Source: Streptomyces sp. TLI_171 (lineage in GTDB: Bacteria; Actinomycetota; Actinomycetes; Streptomycetales; Streptomycetaceae). Taken from it: DNA of 64,000 nt. A model generated the notes under the pieces. The model was not told the origin of the DNA, made no database searches, and saw only the letters and a program-made list of their open reading frames with translations. The position numbers were made by a program, and so were the translations under genes. Shown here one piece after another: positions 49,331 to 59,417 of this stretch (the stretch's first letter is position 1; every line of letters begins with the position of its first letter). The stretch spans positions 5,084,001 to 5,148,000 of the forward strand of contig NZ_RAPS01000001.1 of the NCBI RefSeq assembly GCF_003610255.1, given 5' to 3'.

Positions 49331-52300
49331 TCAACGCTCCTGGTGCTCGGGGCCGAAGCCGTTGTTGCCATCGGCGTCGCGGCCGCCCCGGGCTCCCCGG
49401 TAGCCCTCGGACGTCCCGCCGAAGTCGAAGCCCGGCCGCTGCTGCGGCGCGGGACGGCCGGGGCCCTGCGGCTGGCCGCCGGGCTGCGGGCCCTGCTGCG
49501 TGCCGGCCTGGCGGCCCTGCTGGATGCCGCGGCGCAGGTTGGTCAGCCGGCCGCGCACCTCCTCCGGGCTGCGCGAGACCTGAGGACCGGTCAGCGGGCT
49601 GGCCTCGGCGCTGCCGGAGACCAGGTTGGCCTGCGGGGTGCGGCGCGGCAGCCCCGAGGTGGTCAGGCCGTTGGTCTGCGGCTCGCGCATCTGCTCGGCC
49701 CGCCGCCAGCGCTCGTCGTTCGCCGACGGGCGCCACGGCGCGTCCGGGTCGCCCTGCGGCTCCGGACGGCCCTGCTGGGCCGGACCGGCGCCGAACGGCC
49801 GCTGCTGCTGCGGCGGCTGACCGGCCGGACGCTGCTGGCCGCCCTGCACCGGGCGCTGCGGCATGCCCTGCGGGCGCTGCTGCGGCTGCTCGGCCTGCGG
49901 CTGCGGGGCCGGCCGGGTCTGCGCCTGGCCGAAGCCCGGCGCCGTGGTGCCGGGGCGCTGCGGCTGGTAGCCCCGCGAGCGCACCTGCTCGCGGTCCTGC
50001 GGCGCGGGAGCGGCTGCCGGGTCGGCCGCGGTCGGCAGCGCCATCGGCTGCGGCCGCTCCGCGTACTGCTGCTGCGCGTACTGCTGCTGCTGCGCGGGGT
50101 GCTGGGGCTGCGGGGCGACCGGCGGCAGGCCCTGGCCCACCGGGTTCGGCAGCACCGGCTCCACCAGGCCGAGGCCCAGCGGGTCGCGCGGGTCGATGTC
50201 GGAGGCCTCGAAGCGCGGCCGGGCGAACGCCCCGGACTGCTCCTGCGCGGACTCCGCCGGCTGCTGCGGCAGCGGACGCCGCTGCGGCTGCCCGGCCCGG
50301 CCGTGCTGGGTCGGCTCACCGCCCGGACGGCCCTCCGCCGGACGCTGCCGCTCCGGACCGCCCTGCGGCCCCTGCGGACGGCGCTGGCCCTGCGGACCGC
50401 CCTGCGGCTGCGGACGACGCGGCGGCAGGCCGCCGCCGGGACCGCCCTGCAGGCCCGGGGCGCCGGACGCACCGGGAACCCGGCGCGGCGGCAGCCCGCC
50501 ACCGGCCGGCGCACCCGCGCCGGGACCGGCCGGAGCGGCGGGCGTCCCCGCCGCGGTGTTGTCGCGCAGCGACTGGCCGACCGCACGGGTCGGCAGGCCG
50601 CCGGAGCGGCCGCCCTGCGCCGAGCCGGAGCCGAACGCGCCGCCAGGACCGAAACCGCCCTGCCCGGGCGCCTCGCCGTGTGCACCGGGACCGCCCGGCG
50701 CGCCCGGACCGCCCTGGGCACCGGGACCGCCCGGGCCGCGGCGGCCGCCCTGCGGACCGGAGGGGCCGGCCGCACCGGCGGGGGAGAACAGGTCGGGGCT
50801 GCCGCCGGCCGGGCCCTGGCCCAGCTGCGGACGGCCCGCGGGAGCACCCGCAGCGCCCTGGCCGAGCGCGGTGCGCGCACCGGGCAGGTCACCCGCGGGG
50901 CGGCCCTGCTGGCGCGGCTGCGGCGCCAGGCCGCGCTGCTGCTGCGGCTTGCCGCCCTGGCCGGGGCCGCCGGCCGCACCGGGCCGGTTGCCGCGCCGCT
51001 CGGCGGAGTTGGTGACGTCCACCGGCAGCATGACGAGCGCGGTGGTGCCGCCCGAGTCGGACGGGCGGAGCTGGATCCGGATGCCGTGCCGCAGCGACAG
51101 GCGGCCGACCACGAACAGACCCATCCGGCGGGACACCGAGACGTCCACGACCGGCGGGTTGGCGAGGCGCTCGTTGATGTCGGCGAGGTCGTCCGGGGAC
51201 AGGCCGATGCCGGTGTCGTGGATCTCGATCAGCACCCGGCCGTCCGGCAGGGCGTGGCCGGTGACCCGGACCCGGGTCTGCGGGGAGGAGAACGAGGTGG
51301 CGTTCTCCAGCAGCTCGGCGAGCAGGTGGACGAGGTCGTTGACGACGCGGCCGGCGACCTCGGCGGTCGGCACCGAGGCGAGCTCGATGCGCTCGTACTG
51401 CTCCACCTCGGAGGCCGCGGCGCGGAGCACGTCGACCAGCGGGACGGGGCGGGTCCAGCGGCGGCCCGGGTCCTCGCCCGCGAGGACCAGGAGGTTTTCG
51501 CCGTTGCGGCGCATGCGGGTCGCGAGGTGGTCGAGCTTGAACAGCGAGGCCAGCTGGTCCGGGTCCGCCTCGCGGCTCTCCAGCTCGGAGATCAGCGACA
51601 GCTGACGCTGGATCAGGCCCTGGCTGCGGCGCGAGAGGTTGGTGAACATCGCGTTGATGTTGCCTCGCAGCAGCGCCTGCTCGGCGGCCAGTCGGACCGC
51701 CTCGCGGTGCACCATGTCGAAGGCGTGCGCCACGTGGCCGATCTCGTCGGCGGAGTCGACGCCGACCGGCTCGACGGTGACGTCGACGTCGTGCGGGTCG
51801 CTCTCCGAGAGGGTCTTGACCAGCTCCGGCAGGCGGCGCTCGGCGACGTCCTCGGCGGAGGCCTGCAGGCGGGTCAGCGAGCGCACCATCGAGCGCGCCA
51901 CCAGGGCGGCGCCGGCGATGGCGACGATGAGCACCAGGGCGACCAGCGAGGCGTTGATGACCGACTCGGTGTCGGCGTCCGACTGCAGCGACTGGGCCTT
52001 GCCGTCGAGGACGACCAGCAGGGAGCCCTCGATGCTCTTCTCGGCGTTGACCTTGGCGGTCGACTTGTCGAACCAGTTCTTGTAGGAGACGTCGTCGGCC
52101 TGCTTGATGCCGTTGGTGTTCAGCACCGCCTTGGAGAACCGGTCGGCCTCGGCGACCACCTGGTTGAAGCTCATCGCGGAGCGCAGCGCGCGGGCCTGGT
52201 TCTCGCCGTAGATGGCGGTGAAGTTCGCCATCGCGTTGTCCTCGGAGTTCATCAGCCGGACGCCGAAGGTCTCGTCGGACGAGGACATCTCGGGGGACCC

Positions 52301-53173
52301 CGGGTGCGCGAGCGCGGCGGAGATCAGCGCGCGCTGCATCGAGGTGAACTCCTTGGCCAGCGAGAACTGGTACAGCGCCCGGGTGGTCTTGATCAGCTCG
52401 GTGGAGTTCGAGGTGATCGCGATGTCCTGGGTGGCGCCGATCAGGTCCTTGATGATCACGTCGTAGTTGGTGATCGTGGCCTGGATGTTGTCGGCGCTCT
52501 TGAAGGCGCCGGTGCGGGCCCGGGACAGCGTGTTGAGGTCCTTGCGGACCTGCAGCAGCAGGGTCTTCGAGCCGGCCAGGTCGAGGTTGTCGAACTTGTC
52601 CGCGCTGGCGTTGAACTTCTTCGACAGCGAGTTGGTGACCTTGTACGCCTCGGTGATGTCCGGGTCGGTGTCCGCGGAGCCGCCGGCGGCCAGCGGACCG
52701 GCCGACACGTCGCGCTCGTACTGCAGGGCGTTGGCCAGGTCGGTCGCGTTGCGGGCGAGCTCGGCCAGGTCGCTCATCTGCGACAGCTGGCGGGAGTTCT
52801 CCATCGAGCTCTGCACCCGCAGGCCGCCCAGCACCAGCGCCACGATCACGGGCAGGAGGAGCAGCGCGATGAGGCGGGTGCGGATCCGCCAGTTGCGCAT
52901 GGCGAAGCGGCTCAGGCCGGTGGCGCGTCGGCGGTTGAGCGTTCCGCGCAGTCTCGCGCGGCGGCTCTGCCTGTCGGCCGACGAGTCGCCGATCTCCTCC
53001 TGGGGCGCGTTCGCGCCCGGGGCACTGTGGTCGGCGGTGGGGTCGGCGGGTGCGCCGTACGGCCGCTCGCCTTGCCCCGTCGTCGCCGGTGCCGCCTGGT
53101 GGGGGCCGGCCACGGGCTCCCGCGACTCCGGGTCTCCCGCGGCGCCGCTGCCCCTCTTGAAACGTCCCTGCAC
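49331..53173 (-). CDS. cvnA: Conservon sensor histidine kinase-like protein CvnA (first conservon)
   Basis: 1280 residues. Basic N-terminal tail, membrane segment near 100-122, sensory helical domain (nitrate/nitrite-sensor-like, about 125-400), second membrane segment (about 404-425), HAMP, then a GHKL ATPase with N-box ELLENATSFSSP (about 621) and G-box motifs IHDTGIGL and RRMGLFVVGRL. Residues from about 750 to the end are a long Gln/Pro/Gly-rich disordered tail containing the terminal repeat-like TNGLTTSGLPRRTPQANLV, also found in the other CvnA. GTG 53173 follows AGAGG; the upstream in-frame ATG would add 28 residues without support. Confidence 0.9.
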   Translation of the reverse strand: MQGRFKRGSGAAGDPESREPVAGPHQAAPATTGQGERPYGAPADPTADHSAPGANAPQEEIGDSSADRQSRRARLRGTLNRRRATGLSRFAMRNWRIRTRLIALLLLPVIVALVLGGLRVQSSMENSRQLSQMSDLAELARNATDLANALQYERDVSAGPLAAGGSADTDPDITEAYKVTNSLSKKFNASADKFDNLDLAGSKTLLLQVRKDLNTLSRARTGAFKSADNIQATITNYDVIIKDLIGATQDIAITSNSTELIKTTRALYQFSLAKEFTSMQRALISAALAHPGSPEMSSSDETFGVRLMNSEDNAMANFTAIYGENQARALRSAMSFNQVVAEADRFSKAVLNTNGIKQADDVSYKNWFDKSTAKVNAEKSIEGSLLVVLDGKAQSLQSDADTESVINASLVALVLIVAIAGAALVARSMVRSLTRLQASAEDVAERRLPELVKTLSESDPHDVDVTVEPVGVDSADEIGHVAHAFDMVHREAVRLAAEQALLRGNINAMFTNLSRRSQGLIQRQLSLISELESREADPDQLASLFKLDHLATRMRRNGENLLVLAGEDPGRRWTRPVPLVDVLRAAASEVEQYERIELASVPTAEVAGRVVNDLVHLLAELLENATSFSSPQTRVRVTGHALPDGRVLIEIHDTGIGLSPDDLADINERLANPPVVDVSVSRRMGLFVVGRLSLRHGIRIQLRPSDSGGTTALVMLPVDVTNSAERRGNRPGAAGGPGQGGKPQQQRGLAPQPRQQGRPAGDLPGARTALGQGAAGAPAGRPQLGQGPAGGSPDLFSPAGAAGPSGPQGGRRGPGGPGAQGGPGAPGGPGAHGEAPGQGGFGPGGAFGSGSAQGGRSGGLPTRAVGQSLRDNTAAGTPAAPAGPGAGAPAGGGLPPRRVPGASGAPGLQGGPGGGLPPRRPQPQGGPQGQRRPQGPQGGPERQRPAEGRPGGEPTQHGRAGQPQRRPLPQQPAESAQEQSGAFARPRFEASDIDPRDPLGLGLVEPVLPNPVGQGLPPVAPQPQHPAQQQQYAQQQYAERPQPMALPTAADPAAAPAPQDREQVRSRGYQPQRPGTTAPGFGQAQTRPAPQPQAEQPQQRPQGMPQRPVQGGQQRPAGQPPQQQRPFGAGPAQQGRPEPQGDPDAPWRPSANDERWRRAEQMREPQTNGLTTSGLPRRTPQANLVSGSAEASPLTGPQVSRSPEEVRGRLTNLRRGIQQGRQAGTQQGPQPGGQPQGPGRPAPQQRPGFDFGGTSEGYRGARGGRDADGNNGFGPEHQER

Positions 53174-53636
53174 TGGCGTCGCAACCTCTGGACCGGGCGC
53201 CCTTCCCCGCCGGGCGGAGATAGGGCGGTGTCGAGTTTTTCCGTGGCATTCCAGCACAGCGGGGGAAGTCCAACAAGGGCCGTTACGACACGGTGTCCTG
53301 GGCCACCCTCTGCGCGCGGCGTCTCACGTTGCGTGTCGCATCCGGCCTGGAATACGGTCCTTTTCGGACACTCGCCGTGTTCAGGTCAAGGAAGTTGAAG
53401 ATCAGCATGTGCGGCGAATGTCCGGGATTCCCGAAATGGGGGATTTTGCGATTGGTCCGGAATCACCACGTCCGCGCCCTTTGAGGCCGGAATTGTGAGC
53501 AAACTCACAGCCCGATGTGTAGCTTTGGTCACGGCCGCTGTGGAATGGGCTCCCTAACCTGGCAGGGTTGTCCGGAGCCTGCCCAGCGGCGGGCTCGCGC
53601 AAAAGTCCGTTCGAGCGAAACAAGGTGCTGACGCAA
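53174..53636. other. Intergenic region upstream of the first conservon
   Basis: 463 bp between the divergent cvnA and a small ORF. Less GC-rich than the genes and without a convincing coding frame. Holds the CRP-type palindrome at 53494-53509 and must hold the conservon promoter, which I could not place with confidence. Confidence 0.5.
53494..53509. promoter_or_regulatory. CRP/FNR-type palindrome
   Basis: TGTGA-GCAAAC-TCACA, a perfect match to the TGTGA-N6-TCACA consensus of CRP-family regulators. It lies 127 bp before the small ORF and about 320 bp before cvnA. Streptomyces has a Crp protein with a related but not identical reported consensus. Confidence 0.5.
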
Positions 53637-53861
53637 ATGTCCGAGACGACCACGACGGCCACTGGCTCCACGCCGAGCACCGGTTCCACGGCCAACCCCC
53701 GCCGAACCACCCTGGCCTCCGTCGCGGACTTCACCCAGCTCCCCGGCTTCGCCGCCGGCCGCGAGGCGCGCGCGTACTCCGTCCGGCTGCCCGCCGCCAC
53801 GGCCAACCCGCGCCGCACCGTGCTGATGACCGCCCCGGCCCCCCGCCTGCCGCGGGACTGA
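53637..53861 (+). CDS. Small Thr/Ala-rich hypothetical protein
   Basis: 74-residue ORF starting MSETTTTATGSTPSTGSTAN. A short motif occurs twice (ANPRRTTL at about residues 19-26 and ANPRRTVL near 57-64), suggesting a small internal repeat. Third positions are GC-rich as in genes. The Shine-Dalgarno (AAGGTG) is weak. No domain recognised; it may be a small conserved actinobacterial protein or a chance ORF. Confidence 0.45.
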   Translation: MSETTTTATGSTPSTGSTANPRRTTLASVADFTQLPGFAAGREARAYSVRLPAATANPRRTVLMTAPAPRLPRD

Positions 53862-53966
53862 CGGCCGCGCCGATAACCTGGTGGGCACGAGCCGGGCCCG
53901 GTACTGCGGGCTCGGCCACCGTCCGGGAGCGTCCGGGCGGCCGACGAACCGAGAGGTTGCAGGGCT

Positions 53967-54767
53967 GTGCGTATCGCCAGGTTCTCCGTCCGTGAAGGGA
54001 GCCCCGCGGCGGGCTCGGTCTCCTTCGGCATCATCGAGGGGGACGCCGCGCAACCCGAGTCGCTGGTGGTGCACACCCTGGCCGGCCACCCCTTCGGCAC
54101 CCCCCAGCCGACCGGCGAGACCCACCGCCTGCAGGACGTCCGCCTGCTGGCCCCGATGCTCCCCAGCAAGATCGTCGCGGTCGGCCGCAACTACGCCGCG
54201 CACGCCGCCGAGCTGGGCCACGAGGTCCCCGACGTCCCGCTGACGTTCTTCAAGCCCTCGACCGCCGTCATCGGCCCCACCGAGTCGATCGCCTACCCGC
54301 CGTTCTCCTCGGACGTGCAGTACGAGGCCGAACTCGCCGTGGTGATCGGCCGGATGTGCCGCGAGGTGCCGCTGGAGCGGGTCCCCGAGGTGGTCTTCGG
54401 CTACACCTGCGCCAACGACGTCACCGCCCGCGACGTGCAGCAGCGCGAGGGCCAGTGGGCCCGGGCCAAGGGCTTCGACACCTCCTGCCCGCTCGGCCCG
54501 TGGATCGAGACCGACCTCGACCCCGCCGACCTGGCCGTCACCTGCACCGTCAACGGCGAGCTCCGCCAGGCCGGCCGCACCTCCCAGATGGTCCGCTCGG
54601 TCGCCGAGCTGATCGTGCACATCTCCGAGGCGATGACCCTGCTGCCCGGCGACGTCGTCCTCACCGGCACCCCCGCGGGCGTCGGCCCCCTGAACATCGG
54701 CGACGAGGTCGCCGTCTCCGTCGAAGGCATCGGCACCCTCTCCAACAAGGTGATCAAGCGTGGCTGA
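53967..54767 (+). CDS. Fumarylacetoacetate hydrolase family protein
   Basis: 266 residues. The catalytic domain (about 65-265) has the family core KIVAVGRNYAAHAAELGHE, the metal-binding Glu pair in YEAELAVVIGR, and CANDVTARDVQQREGQWARAKGFDTSCPLG. The C-terminal signature VVLTGTPAGVGPL is also present. Members hydrolyse or decarboxylate beta-dicarbonyl compounds such as oxaloacetate or homoprotocatechuate products; the substrate here is not known. GTG 53967. The end overlaps the gltX start by 8 bp, so the two are cotranslated, an arrangement I recall from other streptomycetes. Confidence 0.92.
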   Translation: MRIARFSVREGSPAAGSVSFGIIEGDAAQPESLVVHTLAGHPFGTPQPTGETHRLQDVRLLAPMLPSKIVAVGRNYAAHAAELGHEVPDVPLTFFKPSTAVIGPTESIAYPPFSSDVQYEAELAVVIGRMCREVPLERVPEVVFGYTCANDVTARDVQQREGQWARAKGFDTSCPLGPWIETDLDPADLAVTCTVNGELRQAGRTSQMVRSVAELIVHISEAMTLLPGDVVLTGTPAGVGPLNIGDEVAVSVEGIGTLSNKVIKRG

Positions 54768-56283
54768 CGCAGTGAAGACCAGTGACTCCGTCACGGACCC
54801 GGCCGTCCGGGTCCGTTTCTGTCCCTCCCCGACCGGCAACCCGCACGTGGGCCTGGTCCGCACCGCGCTGTTCAACTGGGCCTACGCCCGGCACAACGGC
54901 GGCACCCTGGTGTTCCGGATCGAGGACACCGACGCCGCCCGCGACTCCGAGGAGTCCTACCAGCAGCTGCTCGACGCGATGCGCTGGCTGGGCTTCGACT
55001 GGAACGAGGGCCCCGAGGTCGGCGGCCCGCACGCGCCCTACCGCCAGTCGCAGCGGATGGACGTCTACGCGGACGTCGCCAAGCGCCTCCAGGACGCCGG
55101 CCACGCCTACCCCTGCTACTGCACCACCGAGGAGCTCGACGCCCGCCGCGAGGCCGCCCGGGCCGCCGGCAGGCCCTCCGGCTACGACGGCCACTGCCGC
55201 GACCTGACGGCCGACCAGGTCGCCGTCTACACGCAGGAGGGCCGGCAGCCGATCCTGCGCTTCCGGATGCCCGACACCACCCTCGCCTTCGAGGACCTGG
55301 TCCGCGGCCCGATCTCCTTCGACCCGAAGGACGTCCCGGACTACGGCATCGTCCGGGCCAACGGCGCCCCGCTGTACACCCTGGTCAACCCGGTCGACGA
55401 CGCCCTGATGGAGATCACCCACGTCCTGCGCGGCGAGGACCTGCTCTCCTCGACGCCCCGTCAGATCGCCCTGTACGCGGCCCTGGCGGACATCGGCGTC
55501 GGCAACGGCACCACCCCGCGCTTCGGCCACCTGCCGTACGTGATGGGCGAGGGCAACAAGAAGCTCTCCAAGCGCGACCCGCAGTCCTCGCTCAACCTCT
55601 ACCGCGAGCGCGGCTTCCTCCCCGAGGGGCTGCTCAACTACCTGGCCCTGCTGGGCTGGTCGCTCGCCGAGGACCGCGACGTCTTCGACATCGACGAGAT
55701 GGTCGCCGCCTTCGACATCGACGACGTCAACGGCAACCCGGCGCGCTTCGACCTCAAGAAGGCCGAGCACATCAACGCCGAGCACGTCCGCCGCCTCGCG
55801 CCCGAGGAGTTCGTCAAGCGCCTGGTGCCGTACCTGCAGGCCCCCGGCCTGCTCCCTGCCGAGCCGACCGCGGAGCAGCTCGACCTGCTCGCCAAGGTCG
55901 CGCCGCTCACCCAGGAGCGGATGGTCGTCCTCTCCGAGATCGTCACCATGGCCGGCTTCCTCTTCGTCGCCCCCGCCGACTTCGCCGTCGACCCGGAGGA
56001 CGCCGCGAAGGTCCTCACCGCGGACGCCCGCCCGGTGCTGGAGGCCTCGGTCGAGGCGCTCACCGAGCTCGCCGACTTCACCCCCGAGCCGATCCAGGCA
56101 GCCCTGCGCGCGGCCCTGGTCGAAGGCCTGGGCATCAAGCCCAAGTTCGCCTTCACCCCGCTCCGGGTCGCCGTCACCGGGCGCCGGGTCTCCCCCCCGC
56201 TGTTCGAGTCCATGGAACTGCTCGGCCGTGAGGAGACGCTCCGTCGCCTGCTCTCCGCGCTGGAGCTGCTCCCCGCCTCCTGA
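54760..56283 (+). CDS. gltX: Glutamyl-tRNA synthetase
   Basis: Class I aminoacyl-tRNA synthetase of 507 residues. HIGH-like motif PSPTGNPHVGL (about residues 23-33) and KMSKS-like KLSKR at 268-272. C-terminal anticodon-binding helical domain from about 330. In actinobacteria without GlnRS such an enzyme may also charge tRNA-Gln with glutamate for later amidation (family knowledge). GTG 54760 overlaps the preceding stop. It lies directly before three tRNA-Glu and two tRNA-Gln genes, its own substrates. Confidence 0.96.
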   Translation: MADAVKTSDSVTDPAVRVRFCPSPTGNPHVGLVRTALFNWAYARHNGGTLVFRIEDTDAARDSEESYQQLLDAMRWLGFDWNEGPEVGGPHAPYRQSQRMDVYADVAKRLQDAGHAYPCYCTTEELDARREAARAAGRPSGYDGHCRDLTADQVAVYTQEGRQPILRFRMPDTTLAFEDLVRGPISFDPKDVPDYGIVRANGAPLYTLVNPVDDALMEITHVLRGEDLLSSTPRQIALYAALADIGVGNGTTPRFGHLPYVMGEGNKKLSKRDPQSSLNLYRERGFLPEGLLNYLALLGWSLAEDRDVFDIDEMVAAFDIDDVNGNPARFDLKKAEHINAEHVRRLAPEEFVKRLVPYLQAPGLLPAEPTAEQLDLLAKVAPLTQERMVVLSEIVTMAGFLFVAPADFAVDPEDAAKVLTADARPVLEASVEALTELADFTPEPIQAALRAALVEGLGIKPKFAFTPLRVAVTGRRVSPPLFESMELLGREETLRRLLSALELLPAS

Positions 56284-56290
56284 GCCACCC

Positions 56291-56337
56291 CCGGACACCT
56301 GCGGGCCGTGTCGCTGACCTGGCCCGCAGGTGTCCGG
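56291..56337 (+). terminator. Terminator after gltX
   Basis: Perfect 17-bp stem CCGGACACCTGCGGGCC / GGCCCGCAGGTGTCCGG with a 13-nt loop, starting 7 bp after the stop. Confidence 0.8.
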
Positions 56338-56360
56338 CGCGCTGCCTGCGGTTATCGATT

Positions 56361-56389
56361 TTGGAGCGGGGCGGGGCGTCGGGTAATGT
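56361..56389 (+). promoter_or_regulatory. Promoter of the tRNA cluster
   Basis: TTGGAG (56361-56366), 17 bp, TAATGT (56384-56389): a good match to the housekeeping sigma consensus. The first tRNA starts about 70 bp downstream. Confidence 0.6.
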
Positions 56390-56459
56390 TCTTTCTGCGC
56401 CGCCCGGGCAGGGGGGCGCAAGACACCGAGGAACACCCCGCACAGGGGTTGAACTCTGG

Positions 56460-56531
56460 TGGGGTATGGTGTAATTGGCAGCACGACTGATTCTGGTTCA
56501 GTTAGTCTAGGTTCGAGTCCTGGTACCCCAG
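56460..56531 (+). tRNA. tRNA-Gln (CTG)
   Basis: 72 nt. Acceptor stem TGGGGTA/TACCCCA, discriminator G, anticodon loop TTCTGGT with anticodon CTG, T-loop GTTCGAGTC. No encoded CCA. Confidence 0.95.
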
Positions 56532-56552
56532 CGCAGTGTGTAAGTGAAACAA

Positions 56553-56625
56553 GCCCCCGTTGTGTAGTGGCCTAGCACGCCGCCCTCTCAAGGCGGTAGC
56601 GCCGGTTCGAATCCGGTCGGGGGTA
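56553..56625 (+). tRNA. tRNA-Glu (CTC), copy 1
   Basis: 73 nt. Acceptor GCCCCCG/CGGGGGT, discriminator A, anticodon stem CCGCC/GGCGG with loop CTCTCAA (anticodon CTC), T-arm CCGGTTCGAATCCGG. Confidence 0.95.
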
Positions 56626-56658
56626 CGCAATCTTGATAATTGCAAATGAATGAGTAAT

Positions 56659-56731
56659 GCCCCCGTTGTGTAGTGGCCTAGCACGCCGCCCTCTCAAGGC
56701 GGTAGCGCCGGTTCGAATCCGGTCGGGGGTA
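56659..56731 (+). tRNA. tRNA-Glu (CTC), copy 2
   Basis: Identical in sequence to copy 1, 106 bp downstream. Confidence 0.95.
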
Positions 56732-56745
56732 CTCGCTCGTTCAAG

Positions 56746-56818
56746 GCCCCCGTTGTGTAGTGGCCTAGCACGCCGCCCTCTCAAGGCGGTAGCGCCGGTT
56801 CGAATCCGGTCGGGGGTA
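56746..56818 (+). tRNA. tRNA-Glu (CTC), copy 3
   Basis: Identical in sequence to copies 1 and 2; only 14 bp separate it from copy 2. Confidence 0.95.
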
Positions 56819-56822
56819 CTTT

Positions 56823-56894
56823 TGGGGTATGGTGTAATTGGCAGCACGAGTGATTCTGGTTCATTTAGTCTAGGTTCGAGTCCTGGTACCCCAG
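56823..56894 (+). tRNA. tRNA-Gln (CTG), variant copy
   Basis: Same as the first tRNA-Gln except two changes in the anticodon stem: ACTGA/TCAGT becomes AGTGA/TCATT, replacing a C-G pair by a G-U pair. Anticodon CTG is unchanged. Only 4 bp after the last tRNA-Glu. Confidence 0.93.
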
Positions 56895-56900
56895 CCAATA

Positions 56901-56927
56901 AGCTCCGGGAAACCGGGGCTTTTTTTG
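56901..56927 (+). terminator. Intrinsic terminator of the tRNA cluster
   Basis: AGCTCCGG-GAAA-CCGGGGCT followed by a run of T: a classical Rho-independent terminator with a GNRA-type loop. Confidence 0.9.
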
Positions 56928-57025
56928 CGTTGGTCCGGGCATCTGCCGCCCCCACATCTGCCGCTCCCGGACATGCCTGCGCCCCCGGGCGGGGGCCGGG
57001 GGCGGGGGCGGGGGTTGAGCGGCAG

Positions 57026-57739
57026 TCAGCTGCGCCGGAGCGCCTCGGTGAGGCGGTTGGCGGCCTCGATGATGGCCTGGGCGTGCATCCGACCGGGGTG
57101 GCGGGTGAGCCGCTCGATCGGGCCGGAGACGGAGACGGCGGCCACCACGCGGTTGGAGGGGCCGCGGACAGGGGCGGAGACCGAGGCCACGCCGGGCTCG
57201 CGCTCGCCGATGGACTGGGCCCAGCCGCGCCGGCGGACGCCGCTGAGGGCGGTGGCGGTGAACCGGGCGCCCTGCAGGCCGCGGTGGAGGCGCTCGGGCT
57301 CCTCCCAGGCGAGCAGCACCTGCGCGGCGGAGCCGGCCTTCATCGGGAGGGTGGAGCCGACCGGCACGGTGTCGCGCAGGCCCGAGAGCCGCTCGGCGGC
57401 GGCGACGCAGATCCGCATCTCGCCCTGGCGGCGGTACAGCTGGGCGCTCTCGCCGGTGACGTCGCGCAGGTGGGTGAGGACCGGACCGGCGGCGGCCAGC
57501 AGGCGGTCCTCGCCGGCGGCGGCGGAGAGTTCGGCGAGCCGGGGGCCGAGGATGAAACGGCCCTGCATGTCGCGGGTGACCAGGCGGTGGTGTTCGAGTG
57601 CGACGGCGAGTCGGTGGGCCGTGGGCCGTGCCAGACCGGTGGCGGCGACCAGCCCCGCCAACGTGGCGGGGCCCGACTCCAGTGCGCTGAGCACCAGAGC
57701 GGCCTTGTCGAGAACGCCGACGCCGCTAGTGTTGTCCAT
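57026..57739 (-). CDS. ndgR: IclR-family regulator NdgR
   Basis: 237-residue IclR regulator divergent from leuCD. N-terminal winged HTH (about residues 8-60; LAGLVAATGLARPTAHRLAV) and C-terminal ligand-binding domain (about 75-237). The start MDNTSGVGVLDKAALVLSAL and length match NdgR of Streptomyces, which controls leucine biosynthesis and amino-acid-dependent growth and antibiotic production (family knowledge). ATG 57739 is chosen; an upstream ATG would add seven residues that overlap the operator region. Confidence 0.93.
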   Translation of the reverse strand: MDNTSGVGVLDKAALVLSALESGPATLAGLVAATGLARPTAHRLAVALEHHRLVTRDMQGRFILGPRLAELSAAAGEDRLLAAAGPVLTHLRDVTGESAQLYRRQGEMRICVAAAERLSGLRDTVPVGSTLPMKAGSAAQVLLAWEEPERLHRGLQGARFTATALSGVRRRGWAQSIGEREPGVASVSAPVRGPSNRVVAAVSVSGPIERLTRHPGRMHAQAIIEAANRLTEALRRS

Positions 57740-57754
57740 GTCTCGATACTGCAG

Positions 57755-57790
57755 TCTCAATCAGCGAGACGCAAGTTCAATCTCGCGAGA
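57755..57790. promoter_or_regulatory. Candidate NdgR operators between ndgR and leuC
   Basis: Two inverted repeats just upstream of ndgR: TCTC-N7-GAGA (57755-57769) and the perfect palindrome TCTCGCGAGA (57781-57790). They sit in the divergent promoter region, where an IclR regulator would control itself and leuC. Confidence 0.5.
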
Positions 57791-57971
57791 AAAGCGCCAC
57801 TCTTGAGTCAGCAGCCCGGGAGACACCCAGGACGGCGCCCCACCACGGTGTCCGCATTCTGGACGGTCCGGCGTGCAGGTCGCGACTCCAAGCGAGCCTC
57901 ACAGGGCGGCAAGGGACAAGACCTCGACGATCACGAGAAGGCCGGCGACGCGGCCGGCTGGAGGGAATCCG

Positions 57972-59414
<1,443 letters not shown>

Positions 59415-59417
59415 GCC

